From assembly GCF_000283155.1 (NCBI RefSeq), contig NW_004454229.1, forward strand, positions 1,146,086-1,210,085: 64,000 bases of DNA. Reading direction: 5' to 3'. How positions within the stretch are numbered: position 1 is the first letter of the stretch; the number at the start of each line of letters is the position of its first letter. The position numbers were made by a program, and so were the translations under genes. Below the pieces are notes generated by a model. That model was not told the DNA's origin and did no database searches. It saw nothing but the letters and a program-made list of their open reading frames with translations. Source of the DNA: Ceratotherium simum simum (taxonomy: Eukaryota; Chordata; Mammalia; Perissodactyla; Rhinocerotidae). This document shows positions 11,736 to 23,329 of the stretch, one piece after another.

Positions 11736-13565
11736 CTGTAGGCATAAAAAACAAAGGTGACTTGTAGCCAGAGGGAGAGAAAAATAAATCTTTCCGAATG
11801 CCAGACAGAAAGCCATCTTTTTTCTTATCCCTATGTGATAACATAGAAAGATTAGAATAACACATTTTCTTCCTTTGACCAAGGATGAGAGGCAGATATA
11901 AATCAGGTACTGATTCTCAGCTGCAGCATTAAGTCCTCACAACATGTTCAACAAATAGTCTTAATAACAAAGTTTGACACGCTTCTGGGAGAGCATATCT
12001 ATACATGTGACTGCTGTAATTTCCATACATAATTCTTTAGAGCTTCATCTTTATATAGATTTTCATATTAGAACCATAATTTCATGTATAGTGCCTTTAA
12101 AATTAATTCTTATTTTCCAGTAATTTAATCATACTCTCTCAAACTATGTGCAAGAAATTCTTTCTGCATACAGAAAAATAAAACTAACATTACAAAATGA
12201 AAGAAAATGTTTATAATAGATGAAAATATTGTTTAGAATCCAACAATGTTCTTATTCCTTCAGAATAAAGGGGAACATAAAAATCAAATGATCCTGTCTC
12301 AGCACAGATGATATCACTTCTCTGGTCTCTGTTATAAGTGTACTTCTAAAACAAATAAATATTGAAAAATAGGAAAGAAAAATATGACTTATTAGAGACT
12401 GAGTGTTGCAATTAAAGATGTCAAAGAAGAAATAAAACAACCATTCCTCTTTCTCATACCTTTCCCAGATTCAAAACTGGCATTAGCATAAGTAAGCTAC
12501 TTTGTTTTATACACATAATAATGAAAATTTCCAGACCCATCTGATTATAATGCATCTATACGAAGTGTTAGTAATAATGCCTTTATAAAGGAATGAATAC
12601 TAAAACGCTAATATGCTGCTTAAAAGTTTGTCTTTTATCTCCTAGTTTGTCCTTAGAAACTTACAATTTTATGTTTACACAAAGTATTAACTATTAATAG
12701 GATAAATGATTTACATAATCTGTTTTAAAGAATGCAATCAATATGGGATGATCAACTAACTATATCTAAATTTTAACCTCCTACATTTGTAAAAGGAAGT
12801 GTTACTGAATCTATGCTAATAGATTGGCAGACTTTGTTATTTGTTACATATGTAACACACCTTGAAAATCTGAGATCCAAATAGGCAGCTCCAAGAGGAT
12901 CTCTTCAATGACACTAGGAGAGGATCCACTAGTCTGTGCTGTGGTATAAGGAATGACTGCCTAGCATTCTAATTCCGTTTATAAAAATCAAACAAAACCT
13001 TAAGCATGATTAAAAGAATACCAGCTCCTTTTTAATTAGATTTGCTAGTATTTCTTAGTCTAATTTTAGTAATAACTCTACAGGCTAATACAAATTATGC
13101 CATAATATTAATATTTATACTTTGAGGAGAAAACTGCTTCTGAAATGTAATACTTATAATCAAAATTGAAACCATTTTATGCTGTGCTAACTCTATTGGA
13201 GGTATTTTTTAAATGAGCTTAAAGCAAAAAGCACCTTCACTATATGAAGAAATTCATTTGTTTAGAGTCACTGATAAAGTTTTCGAAAGTCTGTTTATTC
13301 ATATACATGATTAAGGAGTCAGCAATTTACAGGACTCTTAGAGGAAAACATTAAATTTTAATGAATATTTACCCAGATAAACTATAGCTGTATGTTCTCT
13401 CATGCTCCCAATTTTGCCTGGGAAATACAATCTACATTTACATCAGTTTAAATTGTTTATTGATTCCGATAGATTATATAAACACCCTGTAAGTTTATTG
13501 CTCAGTGACCAGAGATCAGAGCCAGATCAGAGAATGTCTTATATTTAAGACATTCTTGTGGTACT
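11736..13565. other. SPATA6 intron E-F, unique-looking part
   Basis: AT-rich intron with short homopolymers. I see no SINE, LINE or LTR landmark strong enough to call and no coding-like segment. Confidence 0.55.
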
Positions 13566-13829
13566 GGGGCTGGCCCGGTGGCACAGCAGTTAAGTGCCGT
13601 GCTCCGCTGCGGCGGCCCAGGGTGCACAGGCCCGGATTCTGGGCGCGCACCAACGCACGGCTTGTCAGGCCATGCTGTGGCAGCATCCCACATAAAGTAG
13701 AGGAAGATGGGCACGGATGTTAGCCAGGGCCAATCTTCTTCAGCAAAAATAGAGGAGGATTGGCAACAGATGTTAGCTCAGGGCTGATCTTCCTCACACA
13801 CACCCACAAAATAAATAAATAAACAAAGA
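13566..13829 (+). mobile_element. ERE SINE (GATGTTAGC type), sense
   Basis: Starts ggggctggcccggtggcaca, has the tRNA-like head and two copies of the gatgttagc..caggg module, and ends in an AAAT-rich tail. The target duplication is tgtggtact (13557-13565) against tgtgctact (13830-13838), with one mismatch. Confidence 0.95.
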
Positions 13830-13838
13830 TGTGCTACT

Positions 13839-15004
13839 GAGTATGCTAAAACGAACAAAATGTTTCTGCTCCTAGTAATATATCTTAAAGACATTTTATT
13901 TTCCTTTATAGATAAAATCGAGATCTTTTTTAGAAAATATTCTCAAAGTAGGGGTGTTCTATCCTAGTGAAGGTAAAAAAGTTTATTTACCCTAGAGAGT
14001 ACCCCAATGAAATTTTATTAATTTGAGATAAATTCAAAACTGAATTGCCATTATATTCTTTTAATCTAAAAAATACTTCAACCTTCCTCAAGTCATGGGT
14101 AAAATAGGTAATGTTTAATATTAGAATCACTCATTTCCTTCTAGCAAAGAACTTATCCACATCTACTATCCAGCATCAAAATAAACGTGTAAATGCCACT
14201 ATCTACTCTAAGTCATCCCCTCTATGAAAAAGGGACAGGTGACTCGGCTATCCTCAACAAAGAATTTTTGAAGATAGCTTCAATGAAGAATTTATCAACC
14301 TGGTAAGGGATAGGCTTCAAAAGCTGGGACAAAATTATATACAGGGAAAAAATAACACAAGACTAAAATTGATATTGTACTACTGTGGTAGACAATTGGA
14401 GAGGTCTGCAAAATATGTGAAAAGATAAAAAAATAAAACAGTATTTATAAAAACATATCCAAGGAGATACAGCTAAAAAAATTCTTGAAAACCTACAAAT
14501 ATGGCAAAGAACCTAACCAACAAAACCACATGTGCTTAATTCTAAAAGTAGGTAAAAAGAGAGTAGCACCAACTATGCGTCTGAACATCTTAGCAGACAT
14601 GGAGATCAAACAAAGTCCCCCGACATATTGAGATGCAAGTTACCAGACTTCAGCAGAAAAACTTCTCAAGAGCTTCTCTTGAACTTTTAAAGCCTAGAGA
14701 TACATAGATATGTATGTCTATAAATAAATATATAAATATATCTTTTTATCTATCTACCTACCTATCTTTCTATCTGAACTTGATGATCTCCATAGGCATG
14801 ATTCTAATAGACTTGAAGCAACATTAATCAAAATTTCCTATCTCAGGATTAGGGTCTACAGCATACCTCCATTTATCCATTTTGAATGCTTACAGAGATA
14901 ATGAGGAAATGGACAGACCTATCTGCTCAGAACAGGGATGTTTTAATACAGCCTCCAAACTGACACACTCTTGTTTGAGTCACTCTAGTCTGAATCATCA
15001 GTGT
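13839..15004. other. SPATA6 intron E-F, unique-looking part
   Basis: AT-rich intron without assignable repeats apart from a small TATC-type microsatellite near 14740. No exon-like sequence. Confidence 0.5.
14701..14776. repeat. TATA/TATC-rich simple repeat
   Basis: Interrupted simple repeat with units TAAATA then TATC/TACC: ctatctacctacctatc is the clearest core. Confidence 0.8.
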
Positions 15005-15018
15005 TGAGATGAACTTTT

Positions 15019-15266
15019 TTTTTTTTTTTTTTTTTGGTGAGGAAGACAAGCCCTGAGCTAACATCTGTTGCCAATCTTCCTCCTTTTGCTGAGGAACATT
15101 AGCCCTGAGCTAACATCTGTGCCCATCTTCCTCCAGTTTATATGTGGGATGCTGCCACACATGGCTTGATGAGCGGTGCGCACTTCCACGCCCGGGAACC
15201 CACACACGAACCCTGGGCCACCAAAATGGAGCACACGAACCCAAGCACTACGCCATCGGGCCGGCC
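15019..15266 (-). mobile_element. ERE SINE, antisense
   Basis: Poly-T at the left, two antisense ccctgagctaacatctg modules, then cccgggaacccacac and catcgggccggcc at the right. Target duplication tgagatgaactttt at 15005-15018 and 15267-15280 is perfect. Confidence 0.95.
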
Positions 15267-15280
15267 TGAGATGAACTTTT

Positions 15281-16143
15281 GATAGACTCTCTATAGTTAA
15301 TTTAAACTTTTGTCAGTTATGTCTGATGGCTCTAATATTCTGCAGGAATTTAGTGTGCTACTTTAGCTTTTTGATACCATCTGTAGAGATAGATTTTTAT
15401 TTCCATGTTGTTGATGGTATATCTCTTAGGTTTTCAAATTTCTATAAAAGTTTTTAAAAACCCAGAGTTGTTGTTGTTGTTCTTTTGTTTTTTTTTAAAT
15501 TTATGACAACTCTTGTTTTCTATGTTACTAACTATTTGTGCGAGAGGCAAGAAATTTCCAACTCGGATTCAACAACAACAAAAACAGATGAAGAGGAACT
15601 ATTTCTTTCATATCCAAATTATAACAAGTGTCTAACTTTGGTTGCCAAAGCATTTTTAGAGGGAGAGCTGGAATCTTTACATGATTAAGATTCTCTTGGG
15701 GAGTTGGGGGGAGGTTATTTGAGGAAACTAGATACCATTTACCAAGAATATATAGCATCACCGTTACCACTAAAAGGAAAGTATAACCTATGCTATTTTT
15801 ATACAGAAGCCATGTCTATAATAGTAAATCTCTATGAATCTACTAAAAACAAACTATCACATACTCTATTTTTCACTTTTATGAACTACAGTATTTAATT
15901 AGGCTTAAAGTGACCCTAATTAATAAACTCACTAATAGCTAATAAACTCACTTCAAGAGAACTGGGCTGGGGAGGAGTATCTAACACTATGTAATATGCA
16001 ATATGTTCTAAATAAAAACAAGTAAGCCTCTTAAAATCAAATTGTCCTTTTACAAATAATCACTTCACATACATATTTTCTGCCTTCTCTTTTCTAATGA
16101 TGATTATTCAAAAAATTAGTATAGACATAGAGCTAAGCATTAC
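15281..16143. other. Intron downstream of SPATA6 exon E
   Basis: AT-rich intron with a short GTT repeat near 15470. Short open frames on both strands here show no family resemblance and no repeat landmarks. Confidence 0.5.
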
Positions 16144-16328
16144 CTTTCCCTGAGAGAAGCTCGATTTAACACTGGGCTTGGAGAATGCTTGGGCATTGTT
16201 GAGGGTGCTGAATGGACCAGTAAGGTCCTCGCTGAATGCTGGGGCTTGCTACATGACCTTGAGCTCAAATACTCATCACACCTTTCCAAAGAGTCATCGA
16301 AGTCTCTCCCATGGGGTGTCCTGATAAC
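16144..16328 (-). CDS. SPATA6: SPATA6 internal exon E (185 nt)
   Basis: The exon encodes 61 full codons plus two bases. It begins VIRTPHGRDFDDSLERC, passes through SARTLLVHSAPSTMPKHSP and ends PVLNRASLRE plus AG of a split Arg codon. It starts in phase 0 after exon D and ends in phase 2, completed by the A that opens exon F. The donor is AAAG|gtaatg. The acceptor, ctta agcag, has a poor pyrimidine tract because the upstream intron is a TA-rich then (TG)8 tract in transcript sense. The peptide is basic and Ser/Pro-rich, with the KHSPSPVLNRASLR block typical of the family. Weak acceptor plus frame-shifting length make this the exon most likely to show variable inclusion. Confidence 0.95.
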
Positions 16329-16342
16329 CTGCTTAAGACATT

Positions 16343-16395
16343 ATATATGTATACACATTATATATATAGTAACATTATACACACACACACACACA
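16343..16395. repeat. TA-rich tract and (AC)8 microsatellite upstream of exon E
   Basis: The plus strand reads tatatgtatacacattatat... then (AC)8 at 16379-16395. In SPATA6 transcript sense this is (UG)8 lying 50-67 nt upstream of the exon E acceptor, followed by a TA-rich stretch that replaces much of the usual pyrimidine tract. Confidence 0.9.
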
Positions 16396-16679
16396 ACCTT
16401 TGTAAAAGTACAAAAACCAAATATACCACAGCTATATTGGAAGGTAAATTTCAGAATGTAGCAGTCATTATTACCATTCTACGATTAAACATTAAATACA
16501 TCTGGATTGTTCATTCCACATGTCTAAAATTTACAAAACTTTATCAATTCTAAAGGCTTTTGAGTAGGGGTGGGGTAAAGGTAGGGGTGTATGCGTAAAA
16601 CAAAACACAAAACACATAAATTAATAATAGCCTAGTTTAACTATAAGGACAAATAGAACGGAATTCTAGCCCTAATATT

Positions 16680-18345
16680 CATTCATTGCTTCATTTGTTC
16701 TGGGGACAAATAAATAAATCAGGGTAGACAAATTAACAAATTCCTTCCCTTGTGGAACTTATATTCTAGTAAAATTTACATTTTAGTAAGGAGAGAGATT
16801 TAAAAACACACACGATCCAAGATAAATAGGTAAAATATATACTATGTCAAAGGATGATAAATACCACAGGAAGAAAATAAGACAGGAAAAGAGATAAGAA
16901 GTGCTGCGGTGTGGGGTTGGAGGGGTATGTAGGGAAGGAGCTGTAATTTTATTTTATTTTATTTTTTATTTATTTATTTATTTTTTTGTGAGGAAGATCA
17001 GCGCTGAGCTAACATCCATGCTGATCCTCCTCTTTTTGCTGAGGAAGACTGGCCCTGGGCTAACATCCATGCCCATCTTCCTCTACTTTATATGGGATGC
17101 CACCTCAGCATGGCCCAACAAGCGGTGCATCGGTACGCGCCCGGGATCCGAACCTGGGCCACCAGCAGCGGAGCACACGCACTTAACCGCTACACCACGG
17201 GGCCAGCCCCAGGAGCTGTAATTTTAAATAGGATAGTCAATGAGGGCCTCAAAGGGAAGAGAATGTCTTCGTAAAGACCTAAGGAGTAAAGGCCTGAAGA
17301 CCTTAGTAAAGACCACAAGACCTAAATCATGGGGACATCTGTGGGAAGAGCATTCTAGAAAGAGAAAAGAATAAATGCAAAGGTTCTGTGGGGTGGTGTG
17401 GAGGGCATGTCTGATACATTAGAAATAGCAAGAAAGTCAGTAGGCTTGGACTGAATAGTAGGAGATAAGGTCAAAACGGTAGATTTTAAGGATTTAGACT
17501 TCTATTCTGAGCAGAGAAAAATATGCTCTTTTCTTTTTCTTTTTTAATAAGTTCTCCTTGGCTACTATGTTAAGAACAGTCTACAAAGGGGCCATGGGGA
17601 GAGGCAGGGAAATCAGCTAGGAAACTATTACAACAAAATATGGAAAAGAATGCTGGCTTGGATCTGAGTGATAACAATGGAGGTGAAAAGTGATCAGATT
17701 CAGATGGCATTTGGAAGATAGAGTCAATAGGATTTGCTGATGGACTAGCTGTCAGAGGTAACACCAAAGTATTTTGGCGTAATCAACTCGAAGAGCTGTT
17801 CGTATGAATTAGTTACACCCTTCCAGCTGGAAGGGTAGAAGAGGAGGATACTAGGAGTCTGGTTTTAAACATGTTGAGTTTCACATATCTATTAATCATC
17901 TAACATATTAGAGTGGAGCTCAGGGAAGGGTCTAGGATAAATATATAAATTGGTAATTACTAGAGTCTAAATGGTATTTAAAGATATGGCACCAGGTGAT
18001 ATCACCAGGGAAAGTGAGCGTAAAATGAAAGAAGAAAATGTCTGAAGACTGAGCCCTGGGAATACTCCATTATTTAGAGGCTAGGAAACAAACTGAGGAG
18101 TGGCCAGGGAAGAAACAGGAGAATGCATCGTTCTGGAAGCCAATCAAAGAACATATTTCAAGGAAGGGGAGTAACTAACTGGGTCAAATATTGCTTATGC
18201 GTCAGGTTAGAAAAGACTGAGTGAGAATGGGCCTTTGGATTTTAGCAATAGGGAAGTCATCAGTAACATCAACAAGAGTAGCTTTGCTGGAGTGATGGGA
18301 GTGATAATCTGGAGTTGAGGTCAAGAGAGAATGTGAGGAAGGAAT
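16680..18345 (-). mobile_element. Long L2 element, antisense, split by an ERE
   Basis: This is an antisense L2: on the minus strand it runs from a reverse-transcriptase-coding part (18345 towards 17470; for example the GVPQG-type segment is opposite ctgagccctgggaatactcc near 18050) into the 3'-UTR (gaagagcattctagaaag at 17344, opposite the usual L2 3' region) and the 3' end near 16700. The ERE at 16952-17210 splits it. Frames are decayed. Confidence 0.8.
16952..17210 (-). mobile_element. ERE SINE (GATGTTAGC type), antisense
   Basis: An ATTTT-rich left tail, two antisense gctaacatccatg modules, gggatccgaacctggg and a ccacggggccagcccc right end. A perfect 16-bp target duplication, aggagctgtaatttta, is found at 16936-16951 and 17211-17226, inside the L2. 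Confidence 0.96.
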
Positions 18346-18460
18346 TGCATTCATTTAACAAATATTTAACTTCCAGTCACTGTATTAAGTGTTGGGACTA
18401 CAGCAGTGAACACAACAAAGTCCCTGCCTTTATGAGCTTATGTTCTAGCACTCCTATTTA
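18346..18460 (-). mobile_element. L2 3' end, antisense
   Basis: Antisense L2 3' terminus: cattcatttaacaaatattt, gtgttgggactacagcagtg and ccctgcctttatgagcttat. It abuts the larger L2 to its left, so it is a second fragment in the same orientation. Confidence 0.75.
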
Positions 18461-18490
18461 CTAAATATCTGACCCTTAAGAAGGCCAATT

Positions 18491-18640
18491 TGACCTTTAA
18501 GAAAGCTACCTAATCTTTTTTCAGACTCATTTCTGTCCTATGTAAAATAGGTTAGTAATAGCTACCTTATAGATCTTACATCGTTTATTTAAAGTATCTT
18601 GCAGAATGTCTAGGTGTATGAATGAGTTATACAATAAATA
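18491..18640 (+). mobile_element. Degenerate MIR fragment
   Basis: agctacctaatcttttttcag, cctatgtaaaataggttag and tagctaccttatag follow the sense MIR core order; strongly diverged. Confidence 0.5.
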
Positions 18641-19209
18641 TGTCATTTATTATTAAAATACCAGTCCAACACAGCTTTTTGCTTCAACACTACCACGATT
18701 TTCACTGCTTTCCAGAATTACAGCAACATATGGTGAGTCAGCAGTTAGCAGAGAGAATGAAGCTTTCATCTCAGAACCAAATAGCATGTAACTCACATGA
18801 CTCAGATACAGTCCCAAATAACTGACCAAGAAATATGTGATACAGATTGAATAAAAGAAAAAATTAAAAATTGCTCCATTATTAGCTGTTCACGGAGACA
18901 AAGTAAAAACACAGTCAATGTCAAAAATAAGATCAAAGAGGTCCATGATCAACAAATGTAAGAGTATACATTAAGAGACTGATAGGAAAGAAAAAAAAGT
19001 GCTATAATGCTGTTTCTAGAATTATATCCAAATATGAGCCACTTGGCTTATAGTAGAGAAATTATTTTTTCTTCATTAATTTCAAGGCCAGTTGAGTCAT
19101 GTCGGCTGGCAGACCATCTCATTTTTTGTATACTAAAATTTCTCCCTAAACTAGTTAGCAATGCTTTCAATAGAGCCTCTTCCAGGTGACAATAACTGAC
19201 TTTTTTTCT
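18641..19209. other. Intronic sequence, nothing assignable
   Basis: AT-rich intron D-E. Small open frames on both strands show no protein family resemblance. Confidence 0.5.
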
Positions 19210-19850
19210 ATTTATCAGAATATTCACTGAGAATCTCTTGAACAAACAATATGCTAGCTAATACTCAGATCTAGAGAACCACGGGGATTTGAACTCACAA
19301 TCCAGATGAGACAGGGCACAAACAGAAAGATAACTGACAATGAAATACACTAAGTGTCAAACATGTCCTAATGACAATAACTGCAGCAGGAAATTCAAAG
19401 ACTTCTAATGATCTGATTGCTGGAGGTCTCATGGAGAGGAGGTGAGATGGGAATCAAGTCCATAAGCAGAGAAAAAGAGGAGAAAGGGCATTCAGAATGG
19501 GGAAAAGGGCACAAGGAAAGACAAACAATGACTACAATCACTTGGCTATCTCTACGGGAAAGTAATAGGAGAGAACATCATAATGGTGGAGAGAGGCACA
19601 TTCTGTAGAGAACCTTAAATGCTGTAACTCAATACTATCCAACACTTATTAAGCATCTTTTGCGTATAAAGCACTGAACAAGGTAGGAGAATACAATCAT
19701 GGATAAATCTAACAGGAGACTTTAAAGAAATTACAATCCAGAATGGGAGATATGAAAAAACAAGTAATGATAAAACAATGAGGAAGGAAATTAGAACTAA
19801 CTAGATACACAATAAGTAATTGCACAATGGGAACATAGTTGAGATGTATT
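19210..19850 (-). mobile_element. L2 fragments, antisense
   Basis: At least two antisense L2 3' pieces: 19240-19420 (caatccagatgagacaggg) with following 3'-UTR-like sequence to about 19620 (agaggcacattctgtag, ccttaaatgc), and 19640-19850 (cacttattaagcatcttttg, ggagaatacaatcatgg). Boundaries are approximate. Confidence 0.6.
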
Positions 19851-20106
19851 CTCTCCGTGAAATTAGAGTAAATATTTGTTTAGGAAAGTTTTATATCTAA
19901 ATGGGGGACTGGGAGGTATAAAGAGGGGGTGAGTCTTTGATAAGAATCCACTTCAAACTTTCAACCTCAAGATTTAGCTTAAGAAACATTTCCACAGCTC
20001 TTATGAGTTTTCCATAGGTTACTTATCCACTTCCAAAACCTAAATGGAATATTATGTCTTCGGCTCATTACAGAAGAGCTCCATTTCTTGGGTGACTCCT
20101 CAAGCA

Positions 20107-20310
20107 CAATGGCTTAGAGTCCAAAGACCTGGGTTCAAATCCCTGCTAGTTATGTGACCCTGAGTAAATCATTTACTCTAAGTTTCAGTTTCCTTATCTA
20201 TAGACAGGGGAAATAATCTTACAGGTTTGCTACAAAAAAATAAATGAGATAAAACGAGTAAAAACACAAAGCAGAGGGCTTGGATTATGAAAGGCAATAA
20301 TATTTATTTC
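20107..20310 (+). mobile_element. MIR SINE
   Basis: A well-preserved MIR: caatggcttagagtccaaag, acctgggttcaaatccctgc (B box), tatgtgaccctgagtaaat, agtttcagtttccttatc and acaggtttgctac follow the consensus order. Confidence 0.88.
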
Positions 20311-20744
20311 CTCTGTTTACAGCAATCTTCATATTTCAGCATAGTTTTTTGGTTTACATTTATGAAAAGAGTTGTTTAAATGCCTTCATTAAGACCTCAG
20401 AAATGTAACAATTCCAATATTACAAATTTTGAAATGTATCAAGATAAAAAATTTAATATTTTTAAGCCAATGTGAAACTGTTACAGGTAGAAAAGAAAAT
20501 TTCATACATTAAATTCATTGTAATTACATAAATGTAATGTAATTATGTAAATGACATACTTTTCAAATATATGATATAATGGTTTGGTTATACCATACTT
20601 ATGAAATAAGATTCCTGAAAAGTTTCTTACATGATAATTTAAATCATAATAATGGCCATAAAATTTTTATATTTACAGGAAATTCAAGGTCAAATTAACG
20701 GAAGAGAGAATTAACCACTAAGTACAGTAGAGCCAGGAAATTCA
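20311..20744. other. AT-rich intron, nothing assignable
   Basis: Very AT-rich stretch with repeated 'taattacataaatgtaatgt'-like short inverted words near 20520; no gene or repeat called. Confidence 0.5.
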
Positions 20745-20990
20745 GTTATCCAACAAATATTTGTTGAAAACCTGCCTACTTAACGCCTGGTACTACACAT
20801 CATGCTCTAAAACTTCTCTGTCATGGGGCATAAAATTTAAGAAATAAATACAAATAATTCTAACAGAATTAGCTGGGAAGTAGTAGGGAATAAGGATTGT
20901 AGGAAAGAAGTGCAGTATAGGTACAACTTTCAGGATTAGTGGGAAGAAAGTATGGTTTTGATTCAAAAGAGAGAGGAACAGATATTGGTA
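20745..20990 (-). mobile_element. L2 3' end, antisense
   Basis: ccaacaaatatttgttgaaa, acctgcctacttaacgcctg and tcatggggcataaaattt follow the antisense L2 3' end; the distal part is diverged. Confidence 0.65.
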
Positions 20991-21244
20991 ACCAAGATCA
21001 GTTTCTCAGTTTTGCTGAGAACATTCCTTCTGAATCCTACTTCAAGTGAATGATCAATTCCTATCTTATCCATTTTAAAAATCCATATGCTCAACTATCT
21101 GGTTTGGTTTAAGGAAGATTATTTTCTTTACACTGGGGAAGAATTTAGAAGAAATTCCGAAATAATGCAATGAAAATGATAAGTAACTCCTAAACATATC
21201 AATCCTTCCTGGGGGAAAATTCCCTCCATTCTTAGCCCACTCTT

Positions 21245-21385
21245 CTATGCATTTATATAAACAACTTGTTTAATCCTCACAACAACTTTATCAGGTAGGT
21301 ATTTTTATTATCTACACTTTACAGGAGAGAAACTGAAGCAAAGCCAAACAGCTATTAAGTTGTAGAGGTCCCAGGCCAGTGACAT
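21245..21385 (-). mobile_element. MIR SINE, antisense
   Basis: tgtttaatcctcacaacaac, atcaggtaggtatttttatt, actttacaggagagaaactg and caaacagctattaag are the reversed MIR landmarks in order. Confidence 0.8.
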
Positions 21386-21639
21386 ATGAGAGATCTATGG
21401 CAGAAACAAGTGGAAAACTCCCACAGCCCAAACCTCACAGGATGCCCAAAAGGAAAGTCGCACGGAAGATTTACTAATAAGCCAATACATAGAGCCAAGG
21501 AACGAACTGACAAACTGTTCCCAAGAAGGAAAGAAAACATCCCCCAACTAATTTTATGATGTGACTCATAACAATGCTATCAAACCATTCAAGGAAAGTA
21601 GAAGAAAGGTAGTTACAGACCACCCTCTAGTGACTCACT

Positions 21640-22725
21640 AATGACCATATATGGAAAAAATCTTAAATAAAATATCAACAAATTAAATTCAGGAATGTTT
21701 AAAAAAAAAAAAAAGAATACAACATGACCAAGTTGGGTTTATTCAAAGAATACAAGGATGGGTTACCATTAGAAAATCTATTAATTCACTACAAAAAAAT
21801 CAGTCTTAATTCAATAGATGCTGAAAAAAAGCATCTATTGATAATACTCAACATCCACTCATAATTAAAAAATATTCTTTGCAAACAAGGAATTACAAAG
21901 TGAACTTCCTTAACTTGCTAAAAGATATCTAACAAAAATCTACTGTAAATAACATTCATAGGTGTGACACTTTAGACATGATCCTATCAAAGACAGTATC
22001 AAAACAAGAGTGCACACTGTATTAATCTATGCTGCAGCATATTAGGCTACACTGCAGTAGCAAATTAAGTTTGAAAATCGGTGGCTTCACATAATAAAGG
22101 TTCACTTTTTCCTGTGCTTTGTGGTAATACAGGTTAGCAAGAGAAATTACACTTCACAAAATAACCCAAGGACCCGCGCTGATGAGACATACTGAACAAC
22201 TTATAGCTGTACCATAGAACATGAGGCCTCACTGTCACTGTAACAAGACAGAGTTCATCTCAATCCTCCTATGCTTCACCCTGGAAGGGATCCACATAAT
22301 TTCCATTCACAGCCCACTCGCTAGAACTAGGCCCCATATACCTGCAGGAGGACTTGAAAATAAGAGAGAGGACACGAATAGCCAATAACAATAAATGTCT
22401 CTGCCACATCCACTATCAATCACCACTTTTATTCAACATTATATTGAAGATCCTAGTAAATCAAGATAAAGAAATAATTTGAAAGGCAGAAATAAAATGC
22501 ATTATTTGTACATGTTTGTTTTCCTTTATAAAAAAATTCAAGAATATCTAAGACAAGAGTGTTATACAAAAATTAATTTCAAACCTATACATCAGTAAAA
22601 CACACAAAAAATGTAATTTTACATAAAAGACTATTTACAATGGGAACCGAAACTATAAGTTTTCTAGGAATAAATATAACAAACAATATGTAGCACATTA
22701 GTGAAAAAGCATATACAACTTTAGT
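21640..22725 (+). mobile_element. Old L1 ORF2 (RT) fragment, sense, split by another repeat
   Basis: L1 RT-region phrases such as gaccaagttgggtttattc, aaaatctattaattcac, gatgctgaaaaaaagcatc and acaagagtgcacac occupy 21640-22016. The reading resumes at about 22416 (tcaccacttttattcaac) and continues to 22725 with the conserved aggaataaatataac. The gap 22017-22415 is a separate insertion. Confidence 0.8.
22017..22415 (-). mobile_element. LTR-like insertion inside the L1, family uncertain
   Basis: A foreign block begins tgtattaatctatgctgcag and contains gtggcttcacataataaagg and ggacccgcgctgatgag, a pattern of old MaLR/ERVL-type LTRs in antisense. It interrupts the L1 reverse-transcriptase region precisely between two adjacent L1 phrases. 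The family and ends are not certain. Confidence 0.5.
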
Positions 22726-22731
22726 AAGACA

Positions 22732-23329
22732 TGTGAGAACTGAGACCAGCTGCATTCACATAGCTTAACTAACAGAATCAAGAACTGAGGCCCACCTGCG
22801 CCAACAGGACCCTACCATGAGTTCTAGGAAACTCTTGCCAGGAAAATAATGCTATAAACCATTAAATAACTTCATTATTTGCTTCAGGACGTTCCTATAA
22901 ACCATTTACCTGAACAATAGTCTGCTCAATCATCAATCAGTTTCCTTCCTGAAACAACAGTTCTTAATCTGGGCAACCAGTTCCTTTCTCAGGACAATAG
23001 ATCACTCAACTAGACAAATCCCTTCCTTATCAAATAGCTGTTTACTTATCAAGACTTGCTTTAAGACCCAACCTTTGTGTCCATTAATCCTAAACTTTTA
23101 TATCACAAACTTTGCCAATTAGATTCCCTCATTAAAAGCCCTATCTTAAAACACTGGAGCCCAGACCCCAAAACCCTTTACTAAATATCTGTCCTTAACC
23201 GTCCCCTTTCAGAGATACTACTAAGACTGTAAAGCTGGTGTCCTCCCTTACTGCGTTATGTCATAAACTCAGCTTTGCTTGATAATAACAGATTATTCAG
23301 TTATTGTGGTAGTCTTCGGTGAGTTTGCA
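22732..23329 (+). mobile_element. Retroviral LTR, ERV1/gamma-like
   Basis: A TG...CA-bounded block (tgtgagaactgag at the left, gtgagtttgca at the right) of about 598 bp. It has tandem-like CCTGAACAA/ACCAGTTCCTT words, a cysteine-like cluster of pyrimidine-rich U3 sequence, a cataaactcagctttgcttg segment near 23262 that looks like the poly(A) signal and R region, and a T-rich U5. It inserted just after L1 sequence. No target duplication was resolved. LTR identity is by architecture; no family name is assigned. Confidence 0.6.
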
